From: Viridothelium virens
Lineage: Eukaryota; Ascomycota; Dothideomycetes; Trypetheliales; Trypetheliaceae
Reading direction: 5' to 3'
Assembly: GCA_010094025.1 (NCBI GenBank)
Contig: ML991784.1
Coordinates: forward strand, 372,001 to 436,000
DNA length: 64,000 nt
A program made the position numbers and the translations under genes. Of this stretch, positions 31,581-42,893 are shown one piece after another. The notes under the pieces were generated by a model, which was not told where the DNA came from, did not search any database, and was given only the letters and a program-made list of their open reading frames with translations. Position 1 is the first letter of the stretch; every line of letters starts with the position of its first letter.

Positions 31581-33393
31581 ATGGCGCCCTCAAACGCTCC
31601 GGCATACGCCAAGGACGAAAAGGTCCTTTGCTTTCATCATGAACTCCTCTACGAGGCCAAAGTCCTAGAGTCGAAGGCTGTTGATCCTACCGACAAGAAA
31701 ACATCCTACCAGTATAGAGTTCACTACAAAGGTTGGAAAAACACGTAAGTGCCCACTCTTTGTATTTTCACGATATAGGAAGGAGTACTCGGATCGGTCT
31801 CCGAAGGTCTCTTTACTGGGCTTCTTCTGCTTGGAAGGATGCTTCACACCCTCACGTCGTCTGGAGCTTGTAGATGATGAGTGCTGAAATTGGCTGGTTC
31901 TGCGGCGTTTTGGTGCTCCTTTCTTCTCTACAAAGTGGGAAATCAGTGGACCGGATACCTTTATGTCCTCGTCCTTGCTTCGTCTCTACTTTGCCTTCAT
32001 AGTGCTTCTCCAAAAATACAATTGCCTTTACTAAAGTGACTTTTGTACGCCAGTTGGGACGACTGGGTGCCGCAAGATAGGCTTCGAAAGCTCAATGACG
32101 AGAACAAGGAGCTCGCGGCGAACCTTAAGAATGCTATGGAAGCAAACCGAGCCCAATCGCGACCATCGAAATCTGGTCCCCCGTCTCACAAGAAGAAACT
32201 ACCCTCTGAGGTCGGGAGCATGCGTGGAAGTGAGGAACGCGCCACCGCAGCGAGAGGGCAAAAGAGGGGACGGGATTTCGACTTGGAGAAGGCAAGTCTC
32301 GTTTGAACCCTGAAGCTGTTCATCGTCCATCACATCCGTCAGGCATTTGCGTGAGGTTCTGTCTTGCAACACTCGTTTGCTCTCCTGAAAATGTGGCCTG
32401 CGTGATCGACGCGTTCCCCACGCTGTTGTCGTGGACAGAACGTATGCGTTCTGTGCAATCCCTTTCTGTATTTATTTCCCCCACCACGCAAGATACTCTT
32501 CAACGGTCATGGCGCGCCGAAAGGGGCGAGTAAGGCCTTCTCTTCAGCGCCCCAAACCACAGCAAAGCGTGCAAGCAGCTCGCCTCTCGTCTTCTCCCCA
32601 TTTCCCATTAGCTCGCAACCCTTCTAATTTGACACCGCCTGCAACTTCTTCCTCAACTGACAGACCTGCGCACCCTCTCCTCGGCCGTTCATCCGAAATA
32701 ACTCATGATAAACAGGAAGAAGCAGCCGAGAGACGCCCCACAGTCCGCATATTCTTTCCCGACAATCTCAAGGAGATCCTCGTCGACGACTGGGAGAAAG
32801 TCACGAAAAACATGCAGCTTGTTGTACTGCCGTCCAAGACGCCTGTCACCTACATACTCGACCAGTTCTTCGCCGAGGAGATCGTCAAACGCCGCGAAGG
32901 CAGCGCCGAGGCCGACGTCCTTGAAGAGGTCCGCCAGGGTATTGTTGACTACTTCAACCGCTCGCTCGGCAAAATTTTACTGTATCGTTTCGAGCGTGAG
33001 CAGCTGAGAGAGATGTACGAACGTATCAACTCTGGGACGGATGACTTGGCTGGGAAGACTCTCGCGGATGTCTATGGCGCGGAGCACTTGTGTCGTTTGC
33101 TGGGTATGCAGTTATCCTGCTTTGCGATGATTCCTGTGCTAGTCAGAAGACTAACATCATCCTCCACAGTTTCCTTCCCTGAGCTTATCAGCCAGACAAA
33201 CATGGATGCCCCCTCTGTTGAGCGTCTCAAGCGCGAACTCTCCATACTCATCACTTGGCTGAACAAGAACATTCCAACCTACTTGTCGACCGAATATGTG
33301 AGCGCTTCGCAGGAGTACATCGATCAGGTATGTCGTTCAGAACTTTCATGTAGCTCATTTTCTAACTGCATTCTTGTGTAGTTTACGAGCTAG
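31581..33393 (+). CDS. eaf3: Chromodomain/MRG protein Eaf3 (MRG15)
   Basis: Subunit of the NuA4 acetyltransferase and Rpd3S deacetylase that reads methylated H3K36. Exons 31581-31744, 32054-32291, 32716-33103, 33170-33327 and 33382-33393 give 319 aa. Seen: chromo barrel (KDEKVLCFHHELLYEAKVLE, YRVHYKGWKNT joined to WDDWVPQDRLRKL), a basic linker with RGQKRGRDFDLEK, then the MRG domain (RPTVRIFFPDNLKEILVDDW, EHLCRLLVSFPELISQTNMD, LSTEYVSASQEYIDQ). Intron 1 is 309 bp. Intron 2 is 424 bp and starts with a GC donor (GAGAAG|GCAAGT). The last exon encodes only three residues and the stop. Intron 2 also carries an open frame in phase with exon 3, discussed as a finding. Confidence 0.92.
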
Positions 33394-33677
33394 CTCAATG
33401 ACATTTCCGCCGGAGCTTTGGCGTGGGGTTTTACAGTGGGCTCGGGCGTGTACTATAGGCGAAGAAGGCAAGTTTCTCGGTGAATGGAGCATGGGTGGGA
33501 ATATTAGTTGAGCAACAAGGCTCACACCTAGCGGGATATATTCTCGCAATGTATTCTATGCCTTCCTCTGCGGTCCTCCGGAATAGTTATTCGCGGTAAT
33601 GGACACGGAAATTCACACTCGTTGCATGCGAATGGAGCTTGAAAAATATCTTTTAAACATGAAACTACTTTCGTCAC

Positions 33678-36226
33678 CTATTGCGTGAAAAGGCGGGCCC
33701 TCCTTGGCCATACCCTCTTGTACAGACTAATTGCAACAGCATCCATTGGGTTGACCTTCGCGTCGAACGTTGCCTTGAAGTATCCATGCGTGCCTAAGCT
33801 TTCCTTGATATGACCTACTCGTCCTCTCTTCGTCCACAACTGCAGCGCTTTGAACCATTGCACGTCATCGGGATTAAAGAACATGTATCTCACGGTGACA
33901 AGCTTCTTGTGAATTTTATATGGATGACCTGTGAGGATGATCCGTTTGGCAATAACGCGACTAGTAGAGGGAGCGAGTGATGTGCCAGTAGCGACGAGTG
34001 CGATTCCATCAGATGGCGAAAAGGACGAGGCCGTTGAGTGGGTAACACCATTGTCAGTGCCGTCGTTGACTGAAGGTGGGAGAGCCATGCGTTTGAAAAA
34101 CAGTGCAGGTGTGGGACCCCAGGTAAGAGGACCAACGAAAGATGCTATAGCACTGCGGCCGGAATGGAGGAAGCGCTCGAATTTGTGAACGTCGTTGGGC
34201 GTATCTCCAGCTTGAGAGAAAAGAGGATTGATAATGCAGCGTCGAGGTCCACATTGTAGAATAAGCTCGTCTTTGGATTTGAGCTCAGTCGGGTATGCGG
34301 AATTAAGAGTGATGTTGTAGTTGACCGCAGCATGTTTCCGTTCGTGACGCAGAAGGGAGAAAAGTGAGACGGGAGGCGAGGCTTCTGAATTCTGTAGAGT
34401 AACAGGAACGTTCCGAAGGTAGACGTGCACACGAGTACCCGGCTTGACCCCGTTGACCAGAGCCTCTTTGATGAATCTGTTCTTGGCAGCCTTATAGTTT
34501 CCAATTTCGAGCAATCTGGGCCATTCTTCTGGCTCATAGAATCTGTCTTCTTCTGTCTCCCAGTGGCTGGTTCGAAGGCTTTTCAACCCTCGATACCGTG
34601 CTAGGCGCTCTCTTGCGAGGACATTTGGATGCAATTCGATCTCATCGGGGAAGTCGAGATTGTCTTCCGCTTCTTTTCTTCTTTGGGCGCGGTACGCAGC
34701 AATTTGTTCCTCCTCCTCGTCTGGTGAAGGGTCGAGGAATACCTCAGACTGTGGATATTCTGATGGTCCTGCCTCAGTCATCGGTTGATCGTAATCGACT
34801 GGACCATCCCGCCCTTCTGCGGGATGTGTAGAACCATCAATACTGACTCCGCCTGCGATATCGTCCACATCCTCCATGTCTGAGCCAGAATCAGAGATAT
34901 CTCCAAGGTACCAGGCGGATTGGTACTCTGAAGTGCCCCGTGGTAGACGTCTCGGCACCTCCGGCCCATCTTCCTTATCCTCATCAAAGTAGTGATGATC
35001 GTCAAGAAGGACACCTTTCCTTTCTGAAGGGGCAATTGAGTATACCTGGGTTTCGGCTTCTTCCATAGTGATCTCCTCCGGTGCTAGCTCTGCAAGATCC
35101 TCTTGGTCATTTGTGGGGTTGTCCAAGATTTTCCCTTGTGACGAATCGATTTCCATTGAGTCCTTTTCTCGGCCGACCTTTTCTATAGGCGCCGCTGTGA
35201 TCCTGTCAATTTGGTAATCACCCCAATCGCCTAAATGAACCAGCCGGTTCGAACTGAGATTTCGACCTCTGACAGTACCCGTGACCTTGACTTCGGCAGA
35301 ACTATCCGTCTCATTGTGAGCTATACCGACCTCACTCCACTCGAGGCCTTCGATGAACATCCAACTTCTATTGTCTCTCCACGACACGCCTTTTGGTGAT
35401 TTTGAACAAATCCATTGCATGATTGTCGCACAGTCACGCGATACGTCCAGACATCGAAGCCTATCTTGTTCGGGAAAACGCTGTTTCATGAACATCTGGA
35501 CTGTCTCTGTGGCAGCAGGTTTCCTATTTTGTGAATCCATGACAAGTGAACCCTCCAGTCGTCGCATTAGCGGACTTGGTTGCTGATCGATATACTTGAG
35601 AAACATACTTGAGTTGCCATCATGAAGTGAGATATCCCCTGAGCTTTTGCCGCTGTGAGTACAAGATCACCGAAATCATCCAGCATTTCTTGCGCTGACA
35701 AGACAAAAATGACGAAGTCAGCAACCCGACAGGCATCCAAAGTAGCGAATAAATCTTTCGGAGGTAGGGCCATGTAGCGGACGGACGTCCTATGGGCCGG
35801 AATTTTGATGCAGATCGATCCAACCGCTGGAATCTCCTCATGGATTTTACAGCTTTCATTGATACGAGCAATCGCGGCAGCAGCAGAGGCAGTGGGATGA
35901 AGCGGTACGACAGCCACGATACGGGGTGCGCCAATTTTGGGGCTGAAAATAGTCGTCTGCTCATGGAGCGCGTGTCGTTCATTTTGGCGCTTTTGCTTGG
36001 CTTGGTTTTTACGGTCGAACTTCGACATGATTTGTTGATGACGAGTCTTGCGGGAGGTCTTATCCCCTATCTCAACTTTGCCTTTGGAAATATCTCTGAG
36101 GGCATTTTTGGTGGCATGCCGGGATTTGTACGGTTTGTTCGTTACTTTAGTGGTATGGCGATGGTGGTGTTGTGTGGGAAGCATAGCTCCGCCTGCTTTG
36201 AAACGAAATGGAAGCGGTGCTTCCAT
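33678..36226 (-). CDS. tsr1: 40S ribosome maturation factor Tsr1
   Basis: GTPase-like (catalytically dead) factor needed for cytoplasmic/nuclear 20S pre-rRNA processing in pre-40S particles. Exons 36226-35609 and 35552-33678 (56-bp intron, phase 0) give 830 aa. Seen: basic N-terminus HHHRHTTKVTNKPYKSRHATKN, G-domain-like region (FVIFVLSAQEMLDDFGDLVL), KSPKGVSWRDNRSWMFIE, the acidic DISDSGSDMED tract, the EWPRLLEIGNYKAAKNRFIK and RVHVYLRNVP motifs, and the C-terminal translation-factor-like domain (RIILTGHPYKIHKKLVTVRY, GYFKATFDAKVNPMDAVAISLYKRVWP). The ATG at 36226 is the first in frame and gives a slightly longer N-terminus than usual. Divergent from UTP7, another small-subunit biogenesis factor. 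Confidence 0.94.
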
Positions 36227-36751
36227 TAAGGATGCTCTTCACTATGCTCTTCACTAAGGAAGCTAATGTCAAAGGTTGAGTCTGTGGCTGGTTGAAATTT
36301 GCCGTATGAATAGAACCCGCAGGGACTCTTTATCGATAGTGTGCGAAATCTTGGCACTGATGGCAAAAGTGTTAAAATTCGGCTAGCGCTTGCCGTGCGG
36401 CTCTGCAAGACAATGGTAATCCCAAGCAATAATTAGACTGAAAAGATCGGTACCAAGCCTATCCTTTCGCAAGAAGTATTATCGAGGGAGAGACCATTCA
36501 TTGTTCCTTCAAAGCTTGCCAGGGTTCGATGTGTCTTCTACATTACACCACCAGCCACCAACGGAGCGCGCATCGGGTCAATGCCGGTCCGAGCCTTGTT
36601 GTTCCTGTCTTGCCGGATGATTGTCGGCTTCAAGTCTCGACAGGGATTTTTTGCCAGTTGGATGCGGCTTGTACGAATAGTCGGCCTTTCTATATGAAGT
36701 CGCACGACATCTCTACACCCACCACGGGAGCTGGCAGATGAGACTGACAGT
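36227..36751. promoter_or_regulatory. Divergent promoter tsr1 / utp7
   Basis: A 525-bp spacer shared by two ribosome-biogenesis genes. I found no exact RRPE or PAC element by eye. An ATG at 36738 opens a 61-codon frame running to 36923 and overlapping the UTP7 start out of frame; if included in the mRNA it would be a negative uORF. Confidence 0.4.
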
Positions 36752-38425
36752 ATGGAGCCAGGACAGACGGAGGTGGAACGGCAGGCCAATCCCAATATCA
36801 CTAGTGCCCAGCCTACATCACGGAAAGCCCACGCCTCAACTGCCAAACCCGCTGCAGAGACAGCAGGAGCGAAGAGAAGGGCAGCGGAGGCCCACAAAAC
36901 CTATGGTCGGGGTCGTAAAATAGAGACACGCAAGATCAAAGACAAAAAGCTCCGAGGAAGCCTACGCACTCTTGAGACCAAATATAAAGATGCCACGGTT
37001 AAAGCTAAGGACGCGGAAATACTGCTGGAGAATGACGCTGGTTTTTTGCAACCAGAAGGCGAGCTGGAGAGGACTTATAAGATCCGACAAAATGAGATCA
37101 AGGAAAACGCGACTAGGGAAACGGCCAAAAAAGGGTTTGATTTGAAGCTTGACCAAATGGGACCTTACCTCTTCGATTACACTCGCAACGGTCGTGACTT
37201 GCTGCTGGGCGGTCGGCTTGGGCATATCGCTACCATGGACTGGCGAAGTGGAAAATTGGGCTGTGAGCTCAATCTGGGTGAGAGTGTTCGCGATGTGAAG
37301 TGGCTGCACAATAACCAATCATTTGCTGTTGCGCAAAAAAAATACGTTTACATATATGACCGAGCAGGTGTGGAGATTCATAAGCTGCAAAATCACATCG
37401 ATGTCACACATATGGAATTTTTGCCCTATCACTTTCTGCTCGCAACCATTGGCAACGCAGGCTATCTGAAATACACGGACACATCCACGGGCCAAACGGT
37501 CATAGAGCTACCCACGAAGAAAGGTACCCCAACCGCATTCGCCCAAAACCCGTATAATGCAGTTTGTCATGTTGGCCATCAAAATGGAACTGTCAGTCTC
37601 TGGTCTCCCAATTCATCTACTCCACTTGTAAAGCTTCTCGCCCATCGTGGTCCCGTCCGAGCTCTTGCAATGGATCGGGAAGGTCGATACATGGTCTCGA
37701 CAGGACAAGATTTACGCATGTCAATTTGGGACATTCGAAACTTCAAAGAAGTCGACAATTACGGCATGCGACAGCCTGGCTCCTCTATCGCTATCAGCGA
37801 CCGTGGTCTGACGTCTGTGAGCTGGGGAACTAGCGTAACCATCTGGAAAGACGTTTTCAATAAATCCAACGATGATCAGCAGAGGGTACACCTTCCGTAT
37901 ATGAATTGGGGTGGTGAAGGCAACACCATTTGTCGCGCACGTTGGTGCCCTTTGGAAGATGTCCTTGGCATATCACATGACAAGGGCTTTTCCAGTATTC
38001 TTGTTCCCGGTGCTGGAGAGCCTAACTTCGACGCTCTGGAAGTTAATCCATTTGAAACAGTCAAGCAGCGCCAGGAAGCTGAGGTCAAAGGGCTCCTCAA
38101 TAAATTACAACCTGAGATGATATCATTGGATCCTAACTTCATCGGAAATGTAGACCTCGCGCCTGCTGATCAACGGAGGCGAGAACTGGAAGCCACTCAG
38201 ACTCCTGCAGAGATCGTTGCAAGATTGAAAAAGAAAGGCAAAGGAAAGAACAGTGCTCTGAAGCGTTATCTGAGGAAAAAAAGCGGCAAAAACATTATCG
38301 ATGCCAAGCGGCTACGGATCGAAGCGCTAGTCGAACAGCAGAGGAAGAAAGCAGATCTTAATCGGCAGCAACAGGAAGATGATTTTGGACCGGCTCTGGC
38401 GAGGTTCGCGAGAAAGAATGTTTGA
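36752..38425 (+). CDS. utp7: U3 snoRNP/SSU-processome WD protein Utp7 (BING4)
   Basis: A 557-aa intronless nucleolar WD-repeat protein of the small-subunit processome, which helps position Sof1 and the pre-rRNA. Seen: a basic N-terminus (KIETRKIKDKKLRGSLRTLE), the QNEIKENATRETAKKGFDLK linker, and WD blades (GGRLGHIATMDWRSGKL; LLAHRGPVRALAMDREGRYM; DLRMSIWDIRNFKEV). The BING4 C-terminal domain follows (KGFSSILVPGAGEPNFDALE, VNPFETVKQRQEAEVKGLL), then a very basic tail (KRYLRKKSGKNII). Start at the first in-frame ATG. All typical family parts are present and the length is normal. Confidence 0.95.
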   Translation: MEPGQTEVERQANPNITSAQPTSRKAHASTAKPAAETAGAKRRAAEAHKTYGRGRKIETRKIKDKKLRGSLRTLETKYKDATVKAKDAEILLENDAGFLQPEGELERTYKIRQNEIKENATRETAKKGFDLKLDQMGPYLFDYTRNGRDLLLGGRLGHIATMDWRSGKLGCELNLGESVRDVKWLHNNQSFAVAQKKYVYIYDRAGVEIHKLQNHIDVTHMEFLPYHFLLATIGNAGYLKYTDTSTGQTVIELPTKKGTPTAFAQNPYNAVCHVGHQNGTVSLWSPNSSTPLVKLLAHRGPVRALAMDREGRYMVSTGQDLRMSIWDIRNFKEVDNYGMRQPGSSIAISDRGLTSVSWGTSVTIWKDVFNKSNDDQQRVHLPYMNWGGEGNTICRARWCPLEDVLGISHDKGFSSILVPGAGEPNFDALEVNPFETVKQRQEAEVKGLLNKLQPEMISLDPNFIGNVDLAPADQRRRELEATQTPAEIVARLKKKGKGKNSALKRYLRKKSGKNIIDAKRLRIEALVEQQRKKADLNRQQQEDDFGPALARFARKNV

Positions 38426-38932
38426 CGTAATTCGAACTGATGATTGCATTGACTCTATACTAGCCTAACTACCAGGGACAATGTACATGCCAAAGGAAAC
38501 ACAGGAACTTCAGGCTGGCGCCTGTGAGCCATTGGAGTTTGCCAAGTCGCAATGTGTGGCATCGCGAGCTCTGTAGACACGGACTTAGGATCGGCACACC
38601 TCAGTCTTTGGATTACATCGACCCTCCTGATATCACTGAGCATTCGAAGAAATTAGCTTCAGCTTGATTTGGAGTGTAATATCGCCAAGTCAGATGGAGG
38701 CGCTCCCAAATAACGCTCTGATCGCCAGCTCCGCACGATGACATCATGCGGCGATCATACGAGTCTATTTATCTCCTCTGGTCGCATGGAATATTAACCC
38801 AGAAAGTTATCTCAAATACCATATGAGAAGTAGTGCAAGCAGCTGTGCAAATTGTGTATCCAAGGGCGTTGCCTCGTTGCTTCGAACGCCCAATGACCGA
38901 CACAGAGCTTGTCACCTCTTTGCGACATCAAT
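38426..38932. other. Intergenic, no gene seen
   Basis: About 500 bp with only short frames lacking motifs. It contains the utp7 3' UTR and the promoter of the hydrolase-like gene. Confidence 0.4.
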
Positions 38933-39859
38933 ATGGCTGGTCGCGCCACGCTCAACCCCGTCGCCATTGATGACACACGTTGGGAGCACGGAAATGTCTT
39001 TCTCGATGCATCTCGTTCCATCCGCCTCCATTACATCGACTGCTTGCCCCCCAAACCGGCTGTTGGTGCTATCCTCTTAGTTCACGGCTTTCCCCAGACC
39101 TCCTATCAATTTCGGCACGTCATTACACCTCTCTCTGATGCAGGGTACCGAGTCATAGCTCCTGACTACCGTGGTGCCGGTGAATCTTCCCATCCCAAAA
39201 CCGGCTTTGATAAGACTACCATCGCGAATGACCTCCATACCCTCGTTTATTCCGTCCTTGGTATCAAAGACAAAATCCACGTCATTGGCTAAGATATTGG
39301 GGGCATGATTGCTCATGCCTATGCTTTGCATCATGCCTCGGATACCAAATCCGTCATGTGGGGCGAATGTCCGCTGCCTGGCGCTGATCCATATGAATCT
39401 GGCTTCAAGTACAGCCCAGGCATGTGGCACTTCACGTTCCAGCAGCAGCTCGATCTTCCAGAGGCATTGGTCTACGGACGGGAGAAGATCTATCTCAAGC
39501 ACTTCTACGACCGGCTCTGCGTCAACCCGGCCGGCATCACATCGCGCGATCTCGAGCATTATGCGACGAATTTCGCGATGCCGGGTGCAATGAGGTGTGG
39601 ATTTGAGCTGTATCGGGCATTCCCGCAGGATGCGGAGGATAATCTGCAGTGGTTGAAGAAGAACGGGAAGAGTGGAATACCCGCTGCGGCGCTGGATGGA
39701 GATAGGAGCCTGTTGCTAGAAGTAGCAGAGGCACAGACGCGGCAATTCTACGAGCAGTGGGAGGTTATCACGGTACAGGGTAGTGGGCACTGGACAGCGG
39801 AGGAAAATCCGGAGGATTTCGTAAGGAAGGTGCTGGGTTTCGTACAGAAGCATGATTGA
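38933..39859 (+). pseudogene. Epoxide-hydrolase-like alpha/beta hydrolase with one in-frame stop
   Basis: An otherwise intact 309-codon frame from the ATG at 38933. It encodes an alpha/beta hydrolase of the epoxide-hydrolase/haloalkane-dehalogenase type. Seen: the HGFPQTSYQFRHV oxyanion motif, DYRGAGESSHP, a nucleophile elbow G-stop-DIGG with the nucleophile Asp at codon 121, and the catalytic His in GSGHWTAEENPEDF. The single TAA is at 39290-39292 (codon 120), directly before the nucleophile; the upstream product would have no active site. Relatives have His or Gln there, so CAA to TAA (one C-to-T) is the simplest origin. The rest lacks frameshifts, so the loss is recent, or the stop is a sequencing error or is read through. 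The substrate is unknown. Confidence 0.85.
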
Positions 39860-40415
39860 AGGCCTTTTCCTGAAGAAGCACAACTAAACGGGGCGCCTTA
39901 AATTTCAGACTCATTCCATCGTTAGAGCCTTCAATGGTGATAAAAAGTTTCTCTATCTCTGTAAGAGAACCAATCAGACTTTGTTCACTTAACCTTTCAG
40001 GAGAGTAATCAAACATCGCTAGGACAAGACTTCTCCCCTATACATAATTTTTAGAAGGATTTCTCGTCGAGAATTACAAATGCGGAACAATCCACACTAA
40101 AGCTACTTAAACTCCCGCTAAGAGCCTGCCGTGAGCGATATCACTGTTCAGCCCCTTCATTATTGGTTGACTGGTACTCATGCTCGACCAGCTTTTTCAC
40201 ACTGGACGGACTGTTGACGTTCTAAGTGCGGATGTCTTCGAATGACGAACCGGTAACAGTTTCTCCAATCGATAACGGGCAAATCTATCGGTGGAGCCTT
40301 TAACAGACTAGGAGATCTGAAGGTACAGCATATTATGGAAACTTAACATGTCTCGAATTTGATTTCGGCTGTTTTGGGATAGGAGTGGCTAAATGAAAAG
40401 AGCTAGGAGATTCAC
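39860..40415. other. Convergent 3' flanks, no gene seen
   Basis: About 555 bp between convergent stops of the hydrolase-like gene and the DUF1741 gene. No motif-bearing frame or repeat seen. Confidence 0.4.
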
Positions 40416-42608
40416 TTAATTCTCCTTCTCTCTTATGAGAGATTGCACGTCCAGAACAGCCACTCTTGCTATCCTTTTCAGCACCGTCTTGTGGTCAGCC
40501 TCTCGGAATCGCTCCCAATGATCCAAATCTTCTTTTCTCTGGATCGACAGGCCTTCGTAGCCTTCTTTGATGACTTTACTGACTTGACGTGGCCCAAGGT
40601 GCTTATTTCGAAGCTTCCCTTTCTCACTCTCAAGCAACCTATAGTAATGGTTCGACACATTGATCAGAATTTCGACCGAATTTGACGAAGCGTGCTGCGA
40701 GAGATTATAGGCGTCGCGGAACTTAATCAATATATCGCCAGTCTCGACGATTTTATAGAAAAGATCATCATAGGAGGCAGTATCAGGGAGGAATGATTCG
40801 CCACATGAAAGAGCCAGCACGATGAGACTGACGAGATCGTCTATAAGTTGACGAGCTCTAGAAAGAGTGATGATGTCGGCTGAGTAGGTAGTGAGAAAGC
40901 GAAGGAACGATAGCAACGAACGCCAAAGCTCCGACCAATGATATGGTAGCCGGAACCGAGATCGGCTAAGAAAAGAAATCAGTCGTAACATAATGCCAAT
41001 GGAAAGGATAAAAAATTGGGTATCAAGCTTCCGGCGCAGGTTATGATTTATGCCGTCCACCATAATGTCCAAAATTACCAAAGCTGCGATGCGATGGTCT
41101 TTGATAAGCGGAAGTTGTGGCGGCCGCTGTCGGCACAGTCGCACGGCGACTCTTCCCTCGTCTGTGCACATTCGTTTGGCCAGGACCTGATCCTCAACAA
41201 GGTTTTGAAGAATGAACAGCGTCAGGTATCCATATAAGGAAGCACGTGGCGATCGAAAAGCATGCTGGAAAAGGTATGAAGTGAAAGATAGGAAAGAGCC
41301 AAATGGAGAAGGCTCGGATTTGTCAAGAGACGACAGGGTTACTAGGTTGAAGCAGAAGAGCTTGTTTGAATTGACAAAGTCATACGTCGCAAGAAGGATC
41401 GCTGCGCTGGGTGATGGCCTACGTGGATCAGCTACGATGCGAACATAAGCATGCACACGTACTGGGCGTTAAACAGTATCTTTGCTTCTTCGTTACTCGG
41501 TGCTGTGGATGTGGATTGCCTTCCGGCCAAAGCGCCGAGGCCAATGTAGCCAAGCGTGTTGCCAAAACTCCAGCTCTCCGGAAGATCGTTTTGTATTGCA
41601 AGGTATCGATCTCTTGCAGACCTACATATGCAACCGACACCTTGAGCGATCTTTCCGATTGCGGTATCGTTGACAAAATCGTCCAGTCGTAATTGATAGG
41701 GGTTTTGGAATTCATATTTGTTATAGTTGGCAAGTAGTCCTAGGAGTATAAAAGGCTCTGCTGTTTGCGAGGGGTCCTCTGTCTCTTGGACAAACTGGGC
41801 CTGAACTCAGCGTCGTGTCCGGACACATGTCGAGGCGGCATACCTTCATCAATGACGGAAAGAGATCGCGCTGGGTAAAGTAGCTTATTAGGCTAGTCTG
41901 GTAAGCTCCTGATATGAGTGTCAAGGCCGTTGTAATAGCCTTTTTCCGGACCTGGACTGATAACGCTCAGCATCATATTTATGTACGCTTGCACATATCT
42001 GCCTTACCACTCCTTCCGCTGCGAATAACGCCATCTAGAGTAGCCACAAAATCTGCAAAGACGCTATCAACGTCATCCAATCCAGCTATTATTGCAATTG
42101 TATCTGAGCTTGGATTGGTGTACTTCTTTGTCAGGACGCTGCCTAAGAAGACTGTCAAAGTCTGAGCCGTAAGTTGACGGGTAATCCAGGAGCGTTATGT
42201 GGCTGGCTTACATCGAGGGCGGTTTCGTCAGTTGGATCTTTGCCATCTTTGACACGGACGATGGCTTCTTGCAGAAGCCGGTGGGAAGAGTGCTTGGAGG
42301 ATCAGCTTGAATAAGACAGGCTCCTGAGGTCTTATCAACTTACTTGAAGGTGTAAGAGATCTTCTGGACTGAGGTCTGCAAGAATGCGCTGCAAACCTGG
42401 CGGACTGGGGTTCAAGAGAAACAGCTCTTGCCAAAACCCTTCAGATTGTTCATGGTCGTCTTCAGTCTAGGCCGGCGTCAGTCTGGAATAGTATGAGTTG
42501 GAATCACTCAGCTGATCTCACTTCGGCGAAGAGTGCCTCATACAGGTGGACAATTTTTGGCTTGAAGCTCTCGGGCCGGGATTGCTGTGTTAGAGGCGAC
42601 TGCTCCAT
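40416..42608 (-). CDS. DUF1741/ARMH3 (C10orf76)-family protein, seven exons
   Basis: Rebuilt from exons 42608-42522, 42466-42344, 42292-42212, 42161-42008, 41956-41844, 41794-41463 and 41418-40416; all phases close to give 630 aa. The protein is an alpha-helical armadillo-like scaffold; the animal homologue ARMH3 works at the Golgi with PI4-kinase beta and GBF1, and the fungal role is unproven. Family-like sequence crosses junctions: EGFWQELFLLNPSPPGLQRI, VFLGSVLTKKYTNPSSDTI, GAYQTSLISYFTQRDLFPSL, FILLGLLANYNKYEFQNPY, then PSPSAAILLATYDFVNSNKL, LTSYLFQHAFRSPRASLYGY, DGINHNLRRKL, YHWSELWRSLLSFLRFL and SYDDLFYKIVETGDILIKF. Introns are 44-55 bp. Only the last exon stands out as a long ORF, so the N-terminal half is easily missed. 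Divergent from MRP49. Confidence 0.88.
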
Positions 42609-42893
42609 GCCTCGTAAGAAGGGAAGGGACGAGCCAATGGCCGGGTAATGAGATGATAGAGGGGCACTCCGGACGAGATCTGCAGAATCGAGGCTGACGT
42701 CGCTAGCCAGGCATGTCGCTAGCCAGGCATGTCGCGTGCACGTTTAACGTACGGTGATACTGTATGCGCAACGCGCATGCCATGAAACTATTCAAGCTAG
42801 TCGCAGTTGAGCTAGCTTTTCCGTGTACCGCCATTGTAATAATTCGAACCCATCCATCATCAACTTGGCGGTTGTCTGCCCATCTTATGAAGA
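42609..42893. promoter_or_regulatory. Divergent promoter DUF1741 / mrp49 with 16-bp tandem repeat
   Basis: A 285-bp spacer between opposing start codons. It contains two head-to-tail copies of CGCTAGCCAGGCATGT (42701-42716 and 42717-42732) followed by a partial third. A tandem duplication inside a short shared promoter may be a duplicated factor site or replication slippage. Confidence 0.45.

Noticed and set aside
32431-33381. Separate 316-codon gene starting inside EAF3
   Set aside because: Exon 3 of EAF3 supplies the MRG part and joins to the chromodomain exons; the intronic frame is kept only as a possible alternative isoform.
39259-39291. A GT...AG pair that would splice out the stop in the hydrolase gene
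   Set aside because: It would be a 33-nt intron and would delete the beta-strand leading to the nucleophile elbow, so it does not rescue a working enzyme.
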